NCBI GenBank assembly: GCA_037447655.1
Contig: JBBHKE010000140.1
Location: 249,248-313,247, forward strand
From: Zygnema cylindricum
Lineage: Eukaryota; Streptophyta; Zygnematophyceae; Zygnematales; Zygnemataceae
Direction: 5' to 3'
Length of the DNA stretch: 64,000 bases
Below, piece by piece: positions 22,808-35,900 of the stretch (its first letter is position 1; each line of letters begins with the position of its first letter). The notes beneath the pieces are model-generated. The model saw nothing but the letters and a program-made list of their open reading frames with translations, was not told where the DNA came from and searched no databases. The position numbers were made by a program, and so were the translations under genes.

Positions 22808-23893
22808 AATCCTAGTTGTCCTATTCGTACGGATTTGGACCTTTTTTCCGAAAACTACGTAATATTCGCGACTTTTATATTTTTCGTAAAATTCGTTTAG
22901 TTTTCGCTGTACAAACTTGTACGAAAACGTACGGAAAGCGTAATCATAGAAAATCACTAAAAATCTTAAAATGTACGGAAAATAGCAGAAATGTACAGCA
23001 ATATACGGAAAGTGTACCCTACAAAACCTAATGGTACGGCGAATCTTTGGCTGCCGTACTGAAATATAAAGGAATGTACGGCAATGTACCCTATAAACCC
23101 TTAAAACCCCCCCTTTAATTGCCCTAATATGTGCGAAAATGTACGACCACTGTACGTAACTGTACGAAAAGTGTAGCGCAGCTGCGCTGAAATATACGGG
23201 AATGTACGGGAATGTACCCTACAAACATCATCTTTTGTTCCTATGGACTCAGATGGTTTACCATCGCACTTTTTCATAAAGCCGGCCCATTACAAACCAT
23301 AGTTCAAAAGTAGGTGAAAGTAGGCCCATACAATATGCCTATTGCATGCAAAACATACAATATGACCTTAAGACCCATATTGTATTCGGACCTATTCGGA
23401 CCAAAAATTGGACCAATTAAAACATTCGGACAAAAAAAAATTATTTACACCGTCAGATTTGGACGATCGGACGGTCGCTGATCAAAGTAGCGATCTAAGA
23501 AGATCACATGAAAAGCCCATAACACAACTTACGATAAAGGCGACGACCAAAGGCCTACCATAAAAACGCCTACTTCTGAAGTATGTTACAAACCCTATAA
23601 TATATAACCCTAAAAAATACAGAAAATACGGACGATGTACGTACATGTATGATAAGTGTGGGGCAATTATACCCAAACATACGGAATGTAAGGAAATGTA
23701 CTCAAAAGCCCTAAAAGTCCCTTAAATAACCCTTAAAGGTGCAAAAATGTAGAGACATTGTCAAGAAATGTACGAAAATGTACTGGTACATAGTCAGGTA
23801 TGCATTTTATAGCATTTTTTTCATCATTAAATGCGTATCGTGCGTAGTATTCGAGCATTTGTTTCGTGCATATTATGCGCACGGGACAACTAT
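22808..23893. repeat. GTACGG-rich insertion, found only in copy 2
   Basis: Copy 1 runs directly from catctcatttcatt to gttgtgtatcgcgaccc; copy 2 has about 1.09 kb between. Possible short inverted ends are agttgtcc and gggacaact. The interior is full of tgtacgg and aatgtacg words and matches 43985-44380 in inverted orientation. No protein is recognised. Confidence 0.6.
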
Positions 23894-23899
23894 GCATTT

Positions 23900-26293
23900 C
23901 ATTTTTGTTGTGTATCGCGACCCTTCTGCCGATAGTCGATATGTACAATTTTAGGACCTATCGACAATCGAATCGTCTAGGTTTATATATCAAGCAGGTT
24001 TTGTCAACAATTCATATGTACACTTTTTGGGTGTCGCGATAATCGACGGAGCGTTCTGACGATAACCGATGTTCAGATATCGATATCGCTATGTCATTGA
24101 TTTCCTTACCGCTTTTTCGGAACTCTTCGAGCGTTTTTTTTCTATGATGTCGAGGCTGGAAAAATTTCCTCAATACGGTATGCCAAACTGTCTGTACCGC
24201 GATGATTTTTTACCAAATGTTTGACGTACCTGGACTACTGTAGCGTGGTACTATAGTGCTACACCAGGTGTTATCGGGTAAAGCATCGATAAAGCTTTAT
24301 CGAGCGGTGAGTGAATGCAGATAAATCACCCTATCTGAGGAACTAATGTACGAGGTGTCACGGTGGGTGGGTAGATTTGGGTGGTTGGGAGAGGTTCGAG
24401 GCCAGCGGTTTTGAAACCATGTATCGTACCAACCATTATAATGGCAAAAAAAGGGCCGATCGACAAATACTACCGATACAACTTCGTTACATTACGAACA
24501 GACGCTAATATGATACATTGTACGGACTTAAACGTTGACCTGATAAGTTAGAGCACTTTTTGTTACACTTTTGCAAAAGTATATGGGATGGCAGTGAAAC
24601 AGATTATAGTACGTTTTTAATGGAATACCGCCCTTCACCTGAAACTTTTTTTTATATCTTTCAGTTGCACTGTTTTCTTTATTTTTAGTCGGTTCTGAGA
24701 TCGGATATCGGAACACTCAAAAAGTCAAAGGTAGCCAAAAGAGAGAGAGGGGGAGAGAGACGGAGGAGAGGGTTTTGACTCAATACTTAATATTCAATAA
24801 ACACAAATAAAAAGTTTGTTGTCAACTTGTATGTCTATACTTTTCGACATCAACTCTTGCGCCAAGTAATAATCACTCTAGTGAAAAGTGTTTCCTGCAG
24901 TAAAGTAAAGGATATTACTACGGACAGGAATTGATTTGTCGTGGACAGGAATTCACAGACTATGCATTGCAAATTCCATACAGCCACTTCTTTTTTTGGG
25001 ACTGTGACGATGGCCGTCAAATCATTCTGTGAATATCTTCATCGTTGGTCGGCCGTTACTTTGGATGTCCACTGTGTTGTGGCCATGTGAGCAGCCTCCT
25101 TCGAGAGGAGGGGCCCTGGGAAGCAAACTCCCCATCCCTTCCATCCCCTCCCCTCCCCTTGTTCTCAGCGCATTTTGCAGTCACTACATTTTAATGCCAG
25201 TGTGCATTATATCGCCACATTATTTTATCGTCAGCGTTCACCCGTGGCTGGCTTCACAACATGTACAAGATTCCGTACTTCTTCTATCTGAAACTGCAGT
25301 CATGGGTTTTCAGTGTCTTCCAGAATTCCCTCGTTGTACTTTGTCATTCTTGGGCGATGTACAGGCTACTTTCAGACTTTTTTTAGTTATGTTGGGGATT
25401 TATTGGTTGCTTGTTTTCGACTTTGTGATTGTTGCTCTTTTGCACATTCTTTCTTATTTGCCCTTTCTTATGTGTTAGTTTCTTTCACTGTGATTTACAG
25501 TGTAGTTTGCATCCTCCCATGTTCACTTTTCAGCTTTGTTTCGCCCTTTCATTCCTTCTGTTTCCGCGTCCTCTGATGGTGTACCATCGAGTTTTCTAGG
25601 CCCAGCTGAGTAAAATAAATGTGAAGACCAGGACTCCATGAACATCATGAAATCATGCGCGAAACCACAAGCACAATATTGAAACCCATTTATAATTTCC
25701 GATGACCTGAAGAACTTCCAATATTAGAAAAGAAACACAAGCTAGATGAAACAGTTTGCTGTAACCAAGGTGGAATTGTCTACCTCATGAAGAGTAGCAT
25801 GCTACAATACACAGAAATGATGAAACAGTGATTCATTTCAAAGAACAATGTTAAAATAGCGTACAAACTTTATTTTGTTTTATAACGGTATGAAAACTTG
25901 GTGGAAATACAAATTGGCACGATACATCTGGTCATGGGAGCTCAGCGGTCCACCAAAATTTCACCAGAAAGTTAATTATTTTTTCAATTCTTGAGAAGTG
26001 CAGACCATTTTCTCAACCAAAACGGACGCCACTTAGAAAGGCCCTCAAATTTGTCATTTGAGTGATGTGTGGTAACACCACGATGGGATGGGTTTCTAGT
26101 TTGCATGGCAGTTCAAAATACGAGCTGTACATACTAAGTCAACAGTACTACCATACTTTTTCTTCCTGGTCCAAATGTGCGAAAACAATTGGGAACGCAA
26201 TATGTGGTTCTGCAACAATAACATATGTGCATATTATGTGGTAACCACATGTAGCAAATTGTTTACGCACTTTTAAATTATGGATGGAACTGC
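23900..26293. repeat. Repeat R1, copy 2
   Basis: Aligns with 8015-10290 and 30073-32522. It includes a decayed family D element at about 24263-24482 and shares the extra 3' part (family A MITE) only with copy 3. Confidence 0.85.
26171..26277. mobile_element. Family A MITE inside R1
   Basis: Left end caaatgtgcgaaaacaatt; the right end is more decayed (gtttacgcacttttaaatt). Same element as 32399-32507. Confidence 0.65.
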
Positions 26294-26466
26294 AGTCGAG
26301 CATAAAACTTGACGGTACGTTTGATCTTTGGGTAGGGTAGCACCACAATGGTGTGTAGTGAGTTTACTGTTTAAACTCCCGGAAAGATTCACCGCAGGCA
26401 AAACCAACTCTTTTACCAGACGTGAAGAGTTCTTAACTTTTTTATTAATTGAAAGACCACTTTAAA

Positions 26467-26476
26467 NNNNNNNNNN
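26467..26476. other. Assembly gap of ten N
   Basis: Ten undetermined bases, probably a fixed-length scaffold gap. The neighbourhood should be treated with caution. Confidence 1.
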
Positions 26477-27000
26477 CGGGAACGTTTGCGACCTCTAGAG
26501 GTCGCAAACGGTCAACCGAAACCGTGACCGACCGTTAACCGACCGCAACGGTCAACCGAAACCGTGACCGACCGTTAACCGACCGCCCGCGCCGGTTGGG
26601 GAACGGATTCGGTTGCCAAATTTGGGGGGTCGGGCGGATTCGGGCGGTTGATTCACAGAAAAAAAAAATCGGTTACTCATGCAAAAAACGAAAAAAATGA
26701 AATTTTTGTACTTTTTTTTTCCAACATTTTTGTAATTTGTACTTTTGGTATCGTGGAAGTACGTGACATCATGATTAGCGTCGCAAATCTGACACGGTAC
26801 TAACACTATTCATTTCGCGAATCTTACTAAAAGATAAGGGCCACAAATCGTAATCTATTGTAAAGTGTTAATTATGCACTTTATACGGTGTTTCCAAAAA
26901 TATGTCAAATTATTATGTCAATATCACGTGACAGATTGTAATTTTTGGATCATACATCGTACATGTTTCCACAAATATATTATATTATTATGTCAATGTT

Positions 27001-27476
27001 TAGCGTTCATGACTCTAATTGAGGTACCCCGTTTTTTTAGGCAAATTCCCAAATATAATTAATCATTCTAAATGTTTCTGAACGTTATTTGAGGTACCCC
27101 ACCGAATAGGGTCCATAACTGTAATATAGTGCCCTTCTAAATAGTGTGGTGTACGGACTGTCAAATCCTTATTATTTTGTACTTTTTCAAGTAAAAAAAG
27201 TACAGAAAAAATATTTACGCTAACGCGCGTGCATGTAAATGTGCTCTGGAAAAAATGACGCGGATGTCACAAAAACGCGACGGCGTACGATTTGATCAAT
27301 TTCGTAAATGCACATATTTTAGTGTGAAGATATTATGCGCCGACAATTATTACAAAGTGGTTTAAAAATTAGAGTTAATCATAAATTAGAAAAAATATTT
27401 TTTTGGAAAAAACTGAAATTCCCAATTAGCGTAAATAACGCTAATTGTTTCAATACGCTAATAGCGATTCACAGTG
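27001..27476. mobile_element. Family B MITE, left end truncated
   Basis: It matches 968-1457 (gaacgttatttgaggtacccc, aatagtgtggtgtacggact) and ends gctaatagcgattcacagtg-TA. The left terminal repeat is missing. Confidence 0.7.
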
Positions 27477-27650
27477 TAGTAATTTTTAGTTAATAAATCA
27501 GCGGAAATCAAATTATTACGTCAATTTCCCACGACAAATCCTAATTATTAGCTTACTCACATGTTTCAAACAATAAATCGATAAATTTAATTGCTATTTA
27601 AGTTAGAGAAACTTGACCACAATTCAAACAAAACCTAGTCATACACCAAA

Positions 27651-28995
27651 ATGGAGAAAAGCATTCTCGCTTCTCTTAAAACTAGAATCCAAAACAAACT
27701 TCAAAAATCAAAAAATGGTGAAATTGCTTAGTATTACCTAGTGAAAGAAAGCAAGGCCACTTCAAGTTGTTGGAAAAAAATTGAACATGTCTATGAAACT
27801 AAAACATCAAACAAATACATAGTAAAGGGGGGAGGTTTTGTGGCTTGTAATACATGTTTCATAGTTTATCAATACAAGTCAACAAACGGTACTTCAACAA
27901 TTAACACTCACACATGTTCAGCTTTGGCCGACACGGATAGTTCTAGAGGACTTCTTTGTAAGTTTCTTTCAAAAACGGAGGCGAAAACGAGTGACCGAAA
28001 AAAAATTGCGAAAATGGTGGCGTTGATGTGTTGCGAGGACCTTCGGCCATTTTCGATGGTCGACGGTTCAGGTATGATTTATTTTGAATTCCATTTAGGA
28101 TGGCTTTAATGTATATGTCATTGTAACTTGTTTTGTTAATAAATTTATATTCTCGAGCTTCATCACTATTTTTTCATCTATTATTTATATTCGTATGCTT
28201 ATTTTTATTTTTTTATTATTATTTGGTTTCTCATGATGTTATTTTGATATAAACCTTATTTGTTGATCATGGTTAATAATTGTATGCTATTTTCTTATTC
28301 TTTTTTTTTTGTTCCCAGGTTTTCAAGCATTTTGTCAAGCAGTATTTGATGTTGGTGTTTCGTCCAACAAAAGTGTTGACATCGACCAGCTACTCCCGTC
28401 CGTCAATAGCGTAAAACACTACGTTATATCTTCTACCAAAGAGATTCGTAGTTTGATCATCCCAAAACTTAAAGAAAATATTGATAACAATATTTTTGTC
28501 GCATTTACGACAGATCTCTGGACCGAGACAATAAAAAGAACCTCATTCATGTTAGTAACCGCTCATTTTATTGACAAAGAATTTAAACTTCATGCACGGA
28601 CGCTTCAAGTCGATCATTTTCCGGAGGAAAAACATACCGAGAGCGATGACGAAAATGAGGTTCTTATTACAACCGACAAAAAAACGCTCGTTAGTGACAA
28701 ATTGAAACGTTATTTTGATTAAAAATTAACCAACGACGAAAGATTGAACTTTAACATACTTGAATGGTGGAAAAAAAAATCAAATTTACGTGCGAAAAAT
28801 GGAGGATTTCCTATTCTAGCCGGTGTTGCTAGATCTATTTTTGCTATTCCGGCTTCTAGCTCCATGTCCGAATGCAATTTTTCGGATGCCGCGAACACGA
28901 TAACAAAGAAGAGGAGCGCACTGGCGGCTTCAATTGTTAGTGATCTTTTGTGTGTTAGATCCAACCGAGAATCTAAGAGTTACACGCAAAATTAG
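27651..28995 (+). pseudogene. hAT transposase, broken
   Basis: ATG at 27651 starts MEKSILASLKTRIQNKLQ. A TAG at 27729-27731 interrupts the frame, which then continues as YYLVKESKATSSCWKKIEH with a BED-type zinc-finger region (ACNTC..NTHTC). An intron at 28072-28318 (GT..CCCAG) joins VDGSG to FQAFCQAVFDVG in phase. The second exon includes FTTDLWTE, a typical hAT segment, then runs into a TAA at 28720-28722. The same frame resumes with ILEWWKKKS..FPILAGVAR, the C-terminal hAT dimerisation region. The middle of the protein, including most of the RNase H-like catalytic core, has been deleted near 28640. It is not functional. Confidence 0.85.
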
Positions 28996-29123
28996 GAACA
29001 AATCTCTTGAAAGAGGTGATTGTCGAGGAAAAAAAATATCCGTAAAGGGAGATTGCAAAAAGACAAAATAGTAAAAAGAAGAGGTACACGAGCTGTTTTT
29101 TTGCAAAGGGAGATGTACCACTA

Positions 29124-29863
29124 CACCACTCATTGTTATTAGTTTTAATAAGTCGCTACTACTTATAGCCAAAAATAACAAAATATAGTTAACAACATTA
29201 TTTAAAGACGTGGACTATAACCTGCCACGTCTCCTTGCATTAAATAGTATTATTAATCATAATTTTCCATTAACACTACACCGCGAATCGCTATTAGCAT
29301 TATTAACGCTAATTCTGTCACCACGAATTTTGACCCAAAAACCTTAAAAATAATAAATAACTCTAATTTTTTCTTTACATTATTTAAGGTACTTTTTGAA
29401 TCAGCGTTAACAACTCTAGTATAGTGCCGTTTTAAATAGTGTGGCTTACGATCGGTGTCTGACAGTACAAAATTGTACCGTATTAACGGAAAAAGTACAA
29501 AAAATAATTTAATACATGCCGTTATGATGTAACCGCGTTTTCACAAACCACGTAGTGCAAACGTCATAATGACGTGAAATTGTATGTTTTGACAGAATGC
29601 GTTTTCTCAAACCGCGTAGTGCAAACGTCATAATGACGTGAAATTGTACGTTTGTCAGATTCTGTATGTGTACCTAAAAGATATTCAAAGCGGATAATTA
29701 TTACGGACAGAAACCAAAATTAGAGTTACTGATAAACTAGAGCATAACTTTTTTTTGAAAAACCGAAAAAAAATAAATTAGAATGGATAGCATTAATTAT
29801 TTATTTACGATAATTACGATTTGCAGTGTAATAAATGCTTAACGCTAATAACAACGAGCGTTG
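29124..29863. mobile_element. Short family B MITE split by a nested family B element
   Basis: Outer ends caccactcattgttattag and ctaataacaacgagcgttg are TA-flanked. Without the insertion it is about 188 bp and contains the gacgtggactataacctgcc core of the 198-bp type. Confidence 0.75.
29279..29828. mobile_element. Family B MITE nested at 29279
   Basis: Ends caccgcgaatcgctattagc and attacgatttgcagtg are TA-flanked. It contains two copies of cgtagtgcaaacgtcataat about 65 bp apart. Confidence 0.75.
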
Positions 29864-30353
29864 TAATTTTGTACTTTTTCGGTTACGGGCGGGTACGGTT
29901 TGTTGCGAAAAATCGAGTTTCCGTTAACTTTTATTTTCGTAAACGCCGGTCGGTTAATGGTTAACAATTTTGGAGGGTGACATAACCCCGGTCGGGCGTC
30001 GGTTACTCATATTTTGAAAAAAAAAAAACGGTCGGTTTCGGTTATGTAAAATTTTGACTTTTGCGACCTCTGATATATATAAAGCAGGTTTTGTCAACAA
30101 TCGATATGTACATCTTTTGGGTGTCCCGATAATCGACGGAGTGTTCTGACGATAACCGATGTATGGATATCGATATCGCTATGTCATCGATTTCCTTACC
30201 GCTTTTCGGTACTCTTCAAGCGTTTTTTTTCTATGACGCCGAGGCTGGGAAAAAATTCCTCAATATGGTGTGCCAAACTGTCTGTACCGCGATGAATTTA
30301 TACCAAATGTTTGTCATCGTACCTGGACTACTGTAGCGTGGTACTACTACAGT

Positions 30354-30722
30354 AGTGTTGTGTATCGGGTAAAAACTTATCGCGATAAAACCGATACCGA
30401 TAGTTATCGGTTATCGAACGGTCAGGGATACTGATAAATCCGTACATACAGTACGGAACTTATGGTATGGGAATAATGTACGGAGATGTCGCGGGGGGGA
30501 GGGGGGCGGGAGGGGCTTTTGATTTTTTTTTCACAATCCATTCTGTACGAAAGTCATCGCCGATAGTTATCGAACCGGTGTTATCGCGATAAAAACAGAT
30601 AATACTGGTTTTTTGTCGCGATAACACCGATACCGATATATTGTGCCAATATGTCGATTATCAGTAGGCCAAAAAAAGGGGCATATCGGTTATCGGCAAA
30701 TGGCTACCGATACACAACACTC
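30354..30722. mobile_element. Family D TIR element inside R1
   Basis: Ends agtgttgtgtatcgg and ccgatacacaacact are perfect inverted repeats. Flanking tactacag and tactacat may be a decayed 8-bp target duplication. Confidence 0.7.
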
Positions 30723-32398
30723 GTACTACATTACGAACAGACGCTAATATGATACGTCGTACGGACTTAATCGTTGACCTGATAAGTTAGAGCACTTTCT
30801 GTTACGCTTTTGCAAAAGTATATGCATGGCAGCGAAACAGATTATAACATGTTTTTAATGGAATACCGCCCTTCACTTGAAAATTTTATTTATATATTTC
30901 AGTTGCACTGGTTTCTTTATTTTTAATCGGTTCTGAGATCGGATATCGCAACTCAAAAGGTCAAAGATAGCCAAAAGCGAGAGAGGGGGAGAGAGGCGGA
31001 GGAGAGGGTTTTGACTCAATACTTAATATTTAATAATAACAAATAAAAAGTTTGCTGTCAACTTGTATGTCTATACTTTTCGACATCAACTCTTGCGCCA
31101 AGTAATAATCACTCTAGTGAAAAGTGTTTCCTGCAGCAAATTAAAGGATAATACTACGGACAGGAATTGATTTGTCGTGGACAAGAATTCACAGACTATG
31201 CGTTGCAAATTCCATACAGCCACTTCCTTTTTTGGGACTGTGACGATGGCCGTCAAATCATTCTGTGAATATCTTAATCGTTACTTTGGATGTCCACTGT
31301 GTTTTGGCCATGTGAGCAGCCTCATTCGAGAGGAGGGGCCCTGGGAAGCAAACTTCCCTCCCCTTCCCTCCCCCCCCCTCCCCTTGTTCTCACCACATTT
31401 TGCAGTCACTACATTTTATTGTCAGTGCGCATTATATCGCCACATTATTTTATCGTCAGCGTTCACCCGTGGCTGGCTTCACAACATGTACAAGCTTCTG
31501 TACTTCTTCTATCTGAAACTGCGGTCATGGGTTATCAGTGTCTTCCAGATTTCCCTCGTTGTACTTTGTCGTGCTTGGGCGATTTACATGCTACATTCAG
31601 ACTTTTTTTTAGTTATGTTGGGGATTTGTTGGTTGCTTGTTTCGACTTTGTGATTGTTGCTCTTTTGCACATTCTTTCTTATTTGCCCTTTCCTATGTGT
31701 TAGTTTCTTTCACTGTGGTTTTCATTGTAGTTTGCATCCTCCCATGTTTCGCCCTTTAATTCCTTCTGTTCCTGCGTCCTCTGATGGCGTACCATCGAGT
31801 TTTCTTAATAAGGCCCAGATGAGTAAAATAAATGTAAAGACCAGGACTCCATGAACATCATGAAATCATGCGCGAAACCACAAGCACGATATTGAAACCT
31901 ATTTATAATTCCTGATGACCTGAAGAACTTCCAATATTAGAAAAGAAACACAAGCTAGATGAAACAGTTTGCTTTAACCAAGGTGGAATTGTCTACCTCA
32001 TGAAGAGTAGCATGCTACAATACACAGAAATGATGAAACAATGATTCATATTAAAGAACAATTTTAAAATAGCGTACAAACTTAATTTCGTATAGTACAT
32101 AACGGTACGAAGTACTTGGCTTATATTAGTCGAAATACAAATTGGCACGATATATCTGGTCATGGTGGCTCAGCGGTCCACCAAAAATTCACCAGAAAGT
32201 TAATTATTTTTCCAATTCTTGAGAAGTGCAGACCATTTTCCCAACCAAAATGGACGCCACATAGTAAGGCCCTCAAATTTGTCATTTGTCTGATGTGTGG
32301 TAACACCACGCTGGGATGGGTTTCTAGTTTCCATGTCAGTTCAAAATACGAGCTGTACATACTAAGTCAACAGTACTACCAGACTTTTTCTTCCAGGT

Positions 32399-32507
32399 CC
32401 AAATGTGCGAAAACAATTGGGAACGCAATATGTGGTTCTGCAACAATAACATATGTGCATATTATGTGGTAACCACATGTAGCAAATTGTTTACGCACTT
32501 TTAAATT
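32399..32507. mobile_element. Family A MITE inside R1 copy 3
   Basis: Same sequence as 26171-26277. Confidence 0.65.
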
Positions 32508-32522
32508 ATGGATGGAACTGCA

Positions 32523-32954
32523 TTGCCTGGGTAAGGTGTTTTTGCCTGGTAAAGATTATCGTCTGTCGCGTCACAAAGGTTAGAATATATTTCATAGACA
32601 TGGAAGTATGAAATGGTGACTTTAAAATTTCAACATAATTACAGGTCCCTCTCTTTCTTTCAAGTCATGAGATGGCCAGCTGGCAAAATCATCGGATAGG
32701 TTCGAGTCGTACGTTTGGAGAAATTGAGAACAATACTGTACCATCCAGCTGTTCATGGGAAATCTCTACCACACTGAAGGTAATGTTACTTCATTGAACA
32801 GACTTCCAGAGTGTAACACATGAATTGAAATTGGTCCAGGTACCCACAAACAGAAAAAATGTCATTGCAATGACGGTTTAATACCGTTCTCAGTCCTGAA
32901 CCTGTAGCATCCTTACCAATTTGTGCTTATGCTAATGATCCACTATGAGCTCCT
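32523..32954. other. 3' flank of the Vms1 gene
   Basis: Probably 3' UTR and intergenic sequence; no separate feature seen. Confidence 0.5.
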
Positions 32955-35900
32955 TCACTTGCCCTTTCCAGCCAGAGCAAGCCGGTGAACGTGGACACAA
33001 GTGGTACTGCAGTATTTATAATTCAATCTATAGAAAGGCGTCATTCGCCCTAGGGATACACCGCAACAGTCACAACATGGAGTTCCTTTTGGAATGTGTG
33101 ATTCAGTTATAGGAACAGTTGAGCCACCTGGTAAACGATTCGTTGATGTGTTTCCCACTGCTCCAGGTGGAGGAGGATTGGAACTTGAGTTTTGCAAGAG
33201 ATTTTGTGATGCAAGCTTCATCCGAACCTCAGCAGCGGCGGCACGCCTTTCCCGTTCTTCTGCCAGTTTTTGGGCAGCTGTCTCCACCTATTTGCACCCA
33301 TAGATATACTAAACTTAGGTCAGCAGTAATCATACTAAGTCTGAGCCTTGTTAAGTCCCAGTATATTATGCATTGCTCCACCTATTTGCACCCGTAGGTA
33401 AGCTGACCTTAAGTCAATAGTAATTTCACAAGTCTGAGCATTTTTAGATATACTGACCTTAGGTCAACAGTAATATTACAAGTCAGAGCATTTGAAGACA
33501 CAGTATCATATTGTCAACCCCTCAGACTCAAATCGGTTCAATAATAGATTTCAATTCACTAGAAATTGAGCTTTTTCTGCGTAACATTTTTAGTGTTCAA
33601 ACTGGTATACATATACCTTTTTCAGGAAACTGAACTCAGGTACGAACAAGTGTATAGTTACCATTCGTGACACCTATGAAAACATGTCGGTTTTTTGAGC
33701 TTTTCTACGCTTCCAGTTCCCGAATTTCACCCGGGAACAACATTATATACATTGAACTCGGCTAATCCTTGTTTTTAGTCAAAGGGGGTGGAATGTTGTG
33801 GTAGGTCTTCTCATGCCTCACGGCTCAAAACTTTAGCTCTGAATTTAAGTTTCAAGTGTCTCAAATGGAAAGTATTTAGGAGATATAGAAAAGGCCGAAA
33901 CCTATCCTTCAATTCCATGGTTTAGCATGTTCTGTGACAAGGGAAAAGCAAAACAAAGAAACTGTCAACAAATAATCAGACAAATCAATGAGGAAGAAAG
34001 GGCTTCTCATGGGGAGTTGCGAGTAAAAAAAGGCTTCTCATGCAGACCTGTGTCTGTGAAGATGAGGTAGAGGCAGTTCCCCGAGACTTATTCCCACCAG
34101 TGGAGCTTTCAGGAAGCCCCTTAGCATCCATACTTTCTCTTTGAGCCGCACGTAACTTCTCCTGCATAAATTAACATGCGCCCCTTTATAACTCGTACTT
34201 CTGCGTTCTCCTCCATGCTCCTACTAAAAGAATCTTCTTCACATACAGAAATGTAAATGAGAGACACGTGAAATACAAGTACAAGGATCATTCAACTTCA
34301 ATGACATTCACTTCATTTGTTGAATTTGTTGCATGTTTTGGCTTTATGGCCACATGCCTAAAAAAATTGTGAAGTTTCAAGTCAATAACTGGAAAACATG
34401 TTCTTGATGCTAAAAACTGCTTTAGTTCTTCAAACTAATCCATGTCCAAAGATCATGGTATATACACTCTAACGGTTCCGAACAGGCATGGTACATACAG
34501 GTATAGACTCTCATCCCTTTTCATTAAAATATCTTTGGTAACAAAGTCGCTTGTTGCCATACATAATAGCCAATTGGCACAAAAATAAGTCAATTTAGAA
34601 ATAATCCTTTTCCAGAATGCGGGAACTCTGTTAAAAGCATAGACACCGCACGCTTCAAAAGAATATTCGCATTTAAAGAACATTCGACGAAAATATTCGG
34701 CCCATTCGCCTCCATATTTGGCAGTAGGATCAGATGTATGTTAAAAGAATAAAATATAAATTTGAAGGAAAAAAAAAATACAAAATTGGCAAAACCATCA
34801 AGAATATGAAATTGCAGCTAAAAAAAAACTGCAAAAGCAGAATAAAAGCAGGCAACATGAGGAATGCTTTGTTGTTTTAGTACATAAATACTAAATAGGT
34901 TAATATACAACCATATTGAGTTAAATACTTGTTATTTTACACCGATTTTACATGTTTTAATGTATAATAATTGATAACATACCCTTTGCGACAACATGTA
35001 CAGTAATGAACTCGAGCTAGGTACAGTAGGTAGGTGAAAGCTTTGCCGAAAACGACAAAGCAAAAGTTGGAAAACTAATGTGACTTCTGATGACTAGGAC
35101 TTCTCTTTTACTGGTGGATGCATTTTCATCCAGAGATGGATGCCCAAAAAAGAATAGGGTACAGTACATACTGCCCTTAACCCGAAAACTGTCCCTTTCC
35201 ATTGGAAACCTTCATCCAACGGTGGCCGCCAAAACATAAGAGGTCCTGAATTCCAAACGTCTACTGCCCTTAACTCTAAACATGTTCCAAATATTCAGCA
35301 GGTTTGAATATTCGAACGCGTCTGGATATTCATCACTTTTTTCCAAAAATGCCGAATACCTGTGACTATGGTTAAAGCATACAAGCAAGCAATTTAAAAT
35401 CTCCACTGGCTGTAACGAACCAGCTGTAACCCTCTGTGCGCATCAAACCTTGAACTGTAATTTCCACCCTCCAAACAAAAACGGCAGCTATTTACCTGTG
35501 CACGCTTTTCTGCTCGCCTCTCCTTCTCTCGCGCCCTTCTCTTTGCGTCCTTCTCTGCCTGCAGTTCCATAAAACATAAGGGCATGTAAGCCATGGCCCA
35601 AGAATAGTGACCGCTAAAGAAGCATCAAAGAGGTCCTACCATAATCGCATTGGCTCTCACCCATCTTGAAACGTCAAGTTTGTCATTAACTACCACAAGC
35701 AGACAGGTTACATTCAGAAGTGGCTCCAGGAGTCATTCCGTCAAGCTTGCCTAACAAGCAGCAGAACTTAAAGAGAGAACCTAATTTCAAAAATAGATTC
35801 TTCCCAAGCATGAATGGCCCCCAACTATATAGCTGCTTTGCCTTAACGAACGTGAAAGCCTTCAATATCATAAATCAGCTGACCTTCTTGCTCGCCTGGA

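Larger units (their letters stand above)
16086..26290. repeat. Segmental duplication, copy 2
   Basis: Counterpart of 805-10290, in the same orientation. Copy-specific insertions are the foldback at 16250-16635, the family B MITE at 22305-22794 and the GTACGG-rich block at about 22808-23890. Copy 2 keeps exon 1 of the membrane-protein gene. Confidence 0.9.
26497..30072 (+). mobile_element. Decayed hAT-superfamily transposon
   Basis: The right end is gcgacctctg at 30063-30072, the inverted form of the cagaggtcgc terminus defined by the element at 44828. The left end is agaggtcgcaaacgg at 26497. It encloses a broken hAT transposase gene (27651-28995) and nested family B MITEs. A 40-bp unit with gtcaaccgaaaccgtgaccg is repeated twice at the left end. 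The left boundary abuts a perfect palindrome and the N gap, so the target duplication cannot be read. Confidence 0.8.
30073..32522. repeat. Repeat R1, copy 3
   Basis: It starts exactly at the hAT right end and aligns with R1 copies 1 and 2. The 158-codon frame at 31177-31653 is not kept in the other copies. Confidence 0.85.

Noticed and set aside
31177-31653. 158-codon frame in R1
   Set aside because: The frame is not preserved in the other two R1 copies (different starts, ends and phases).
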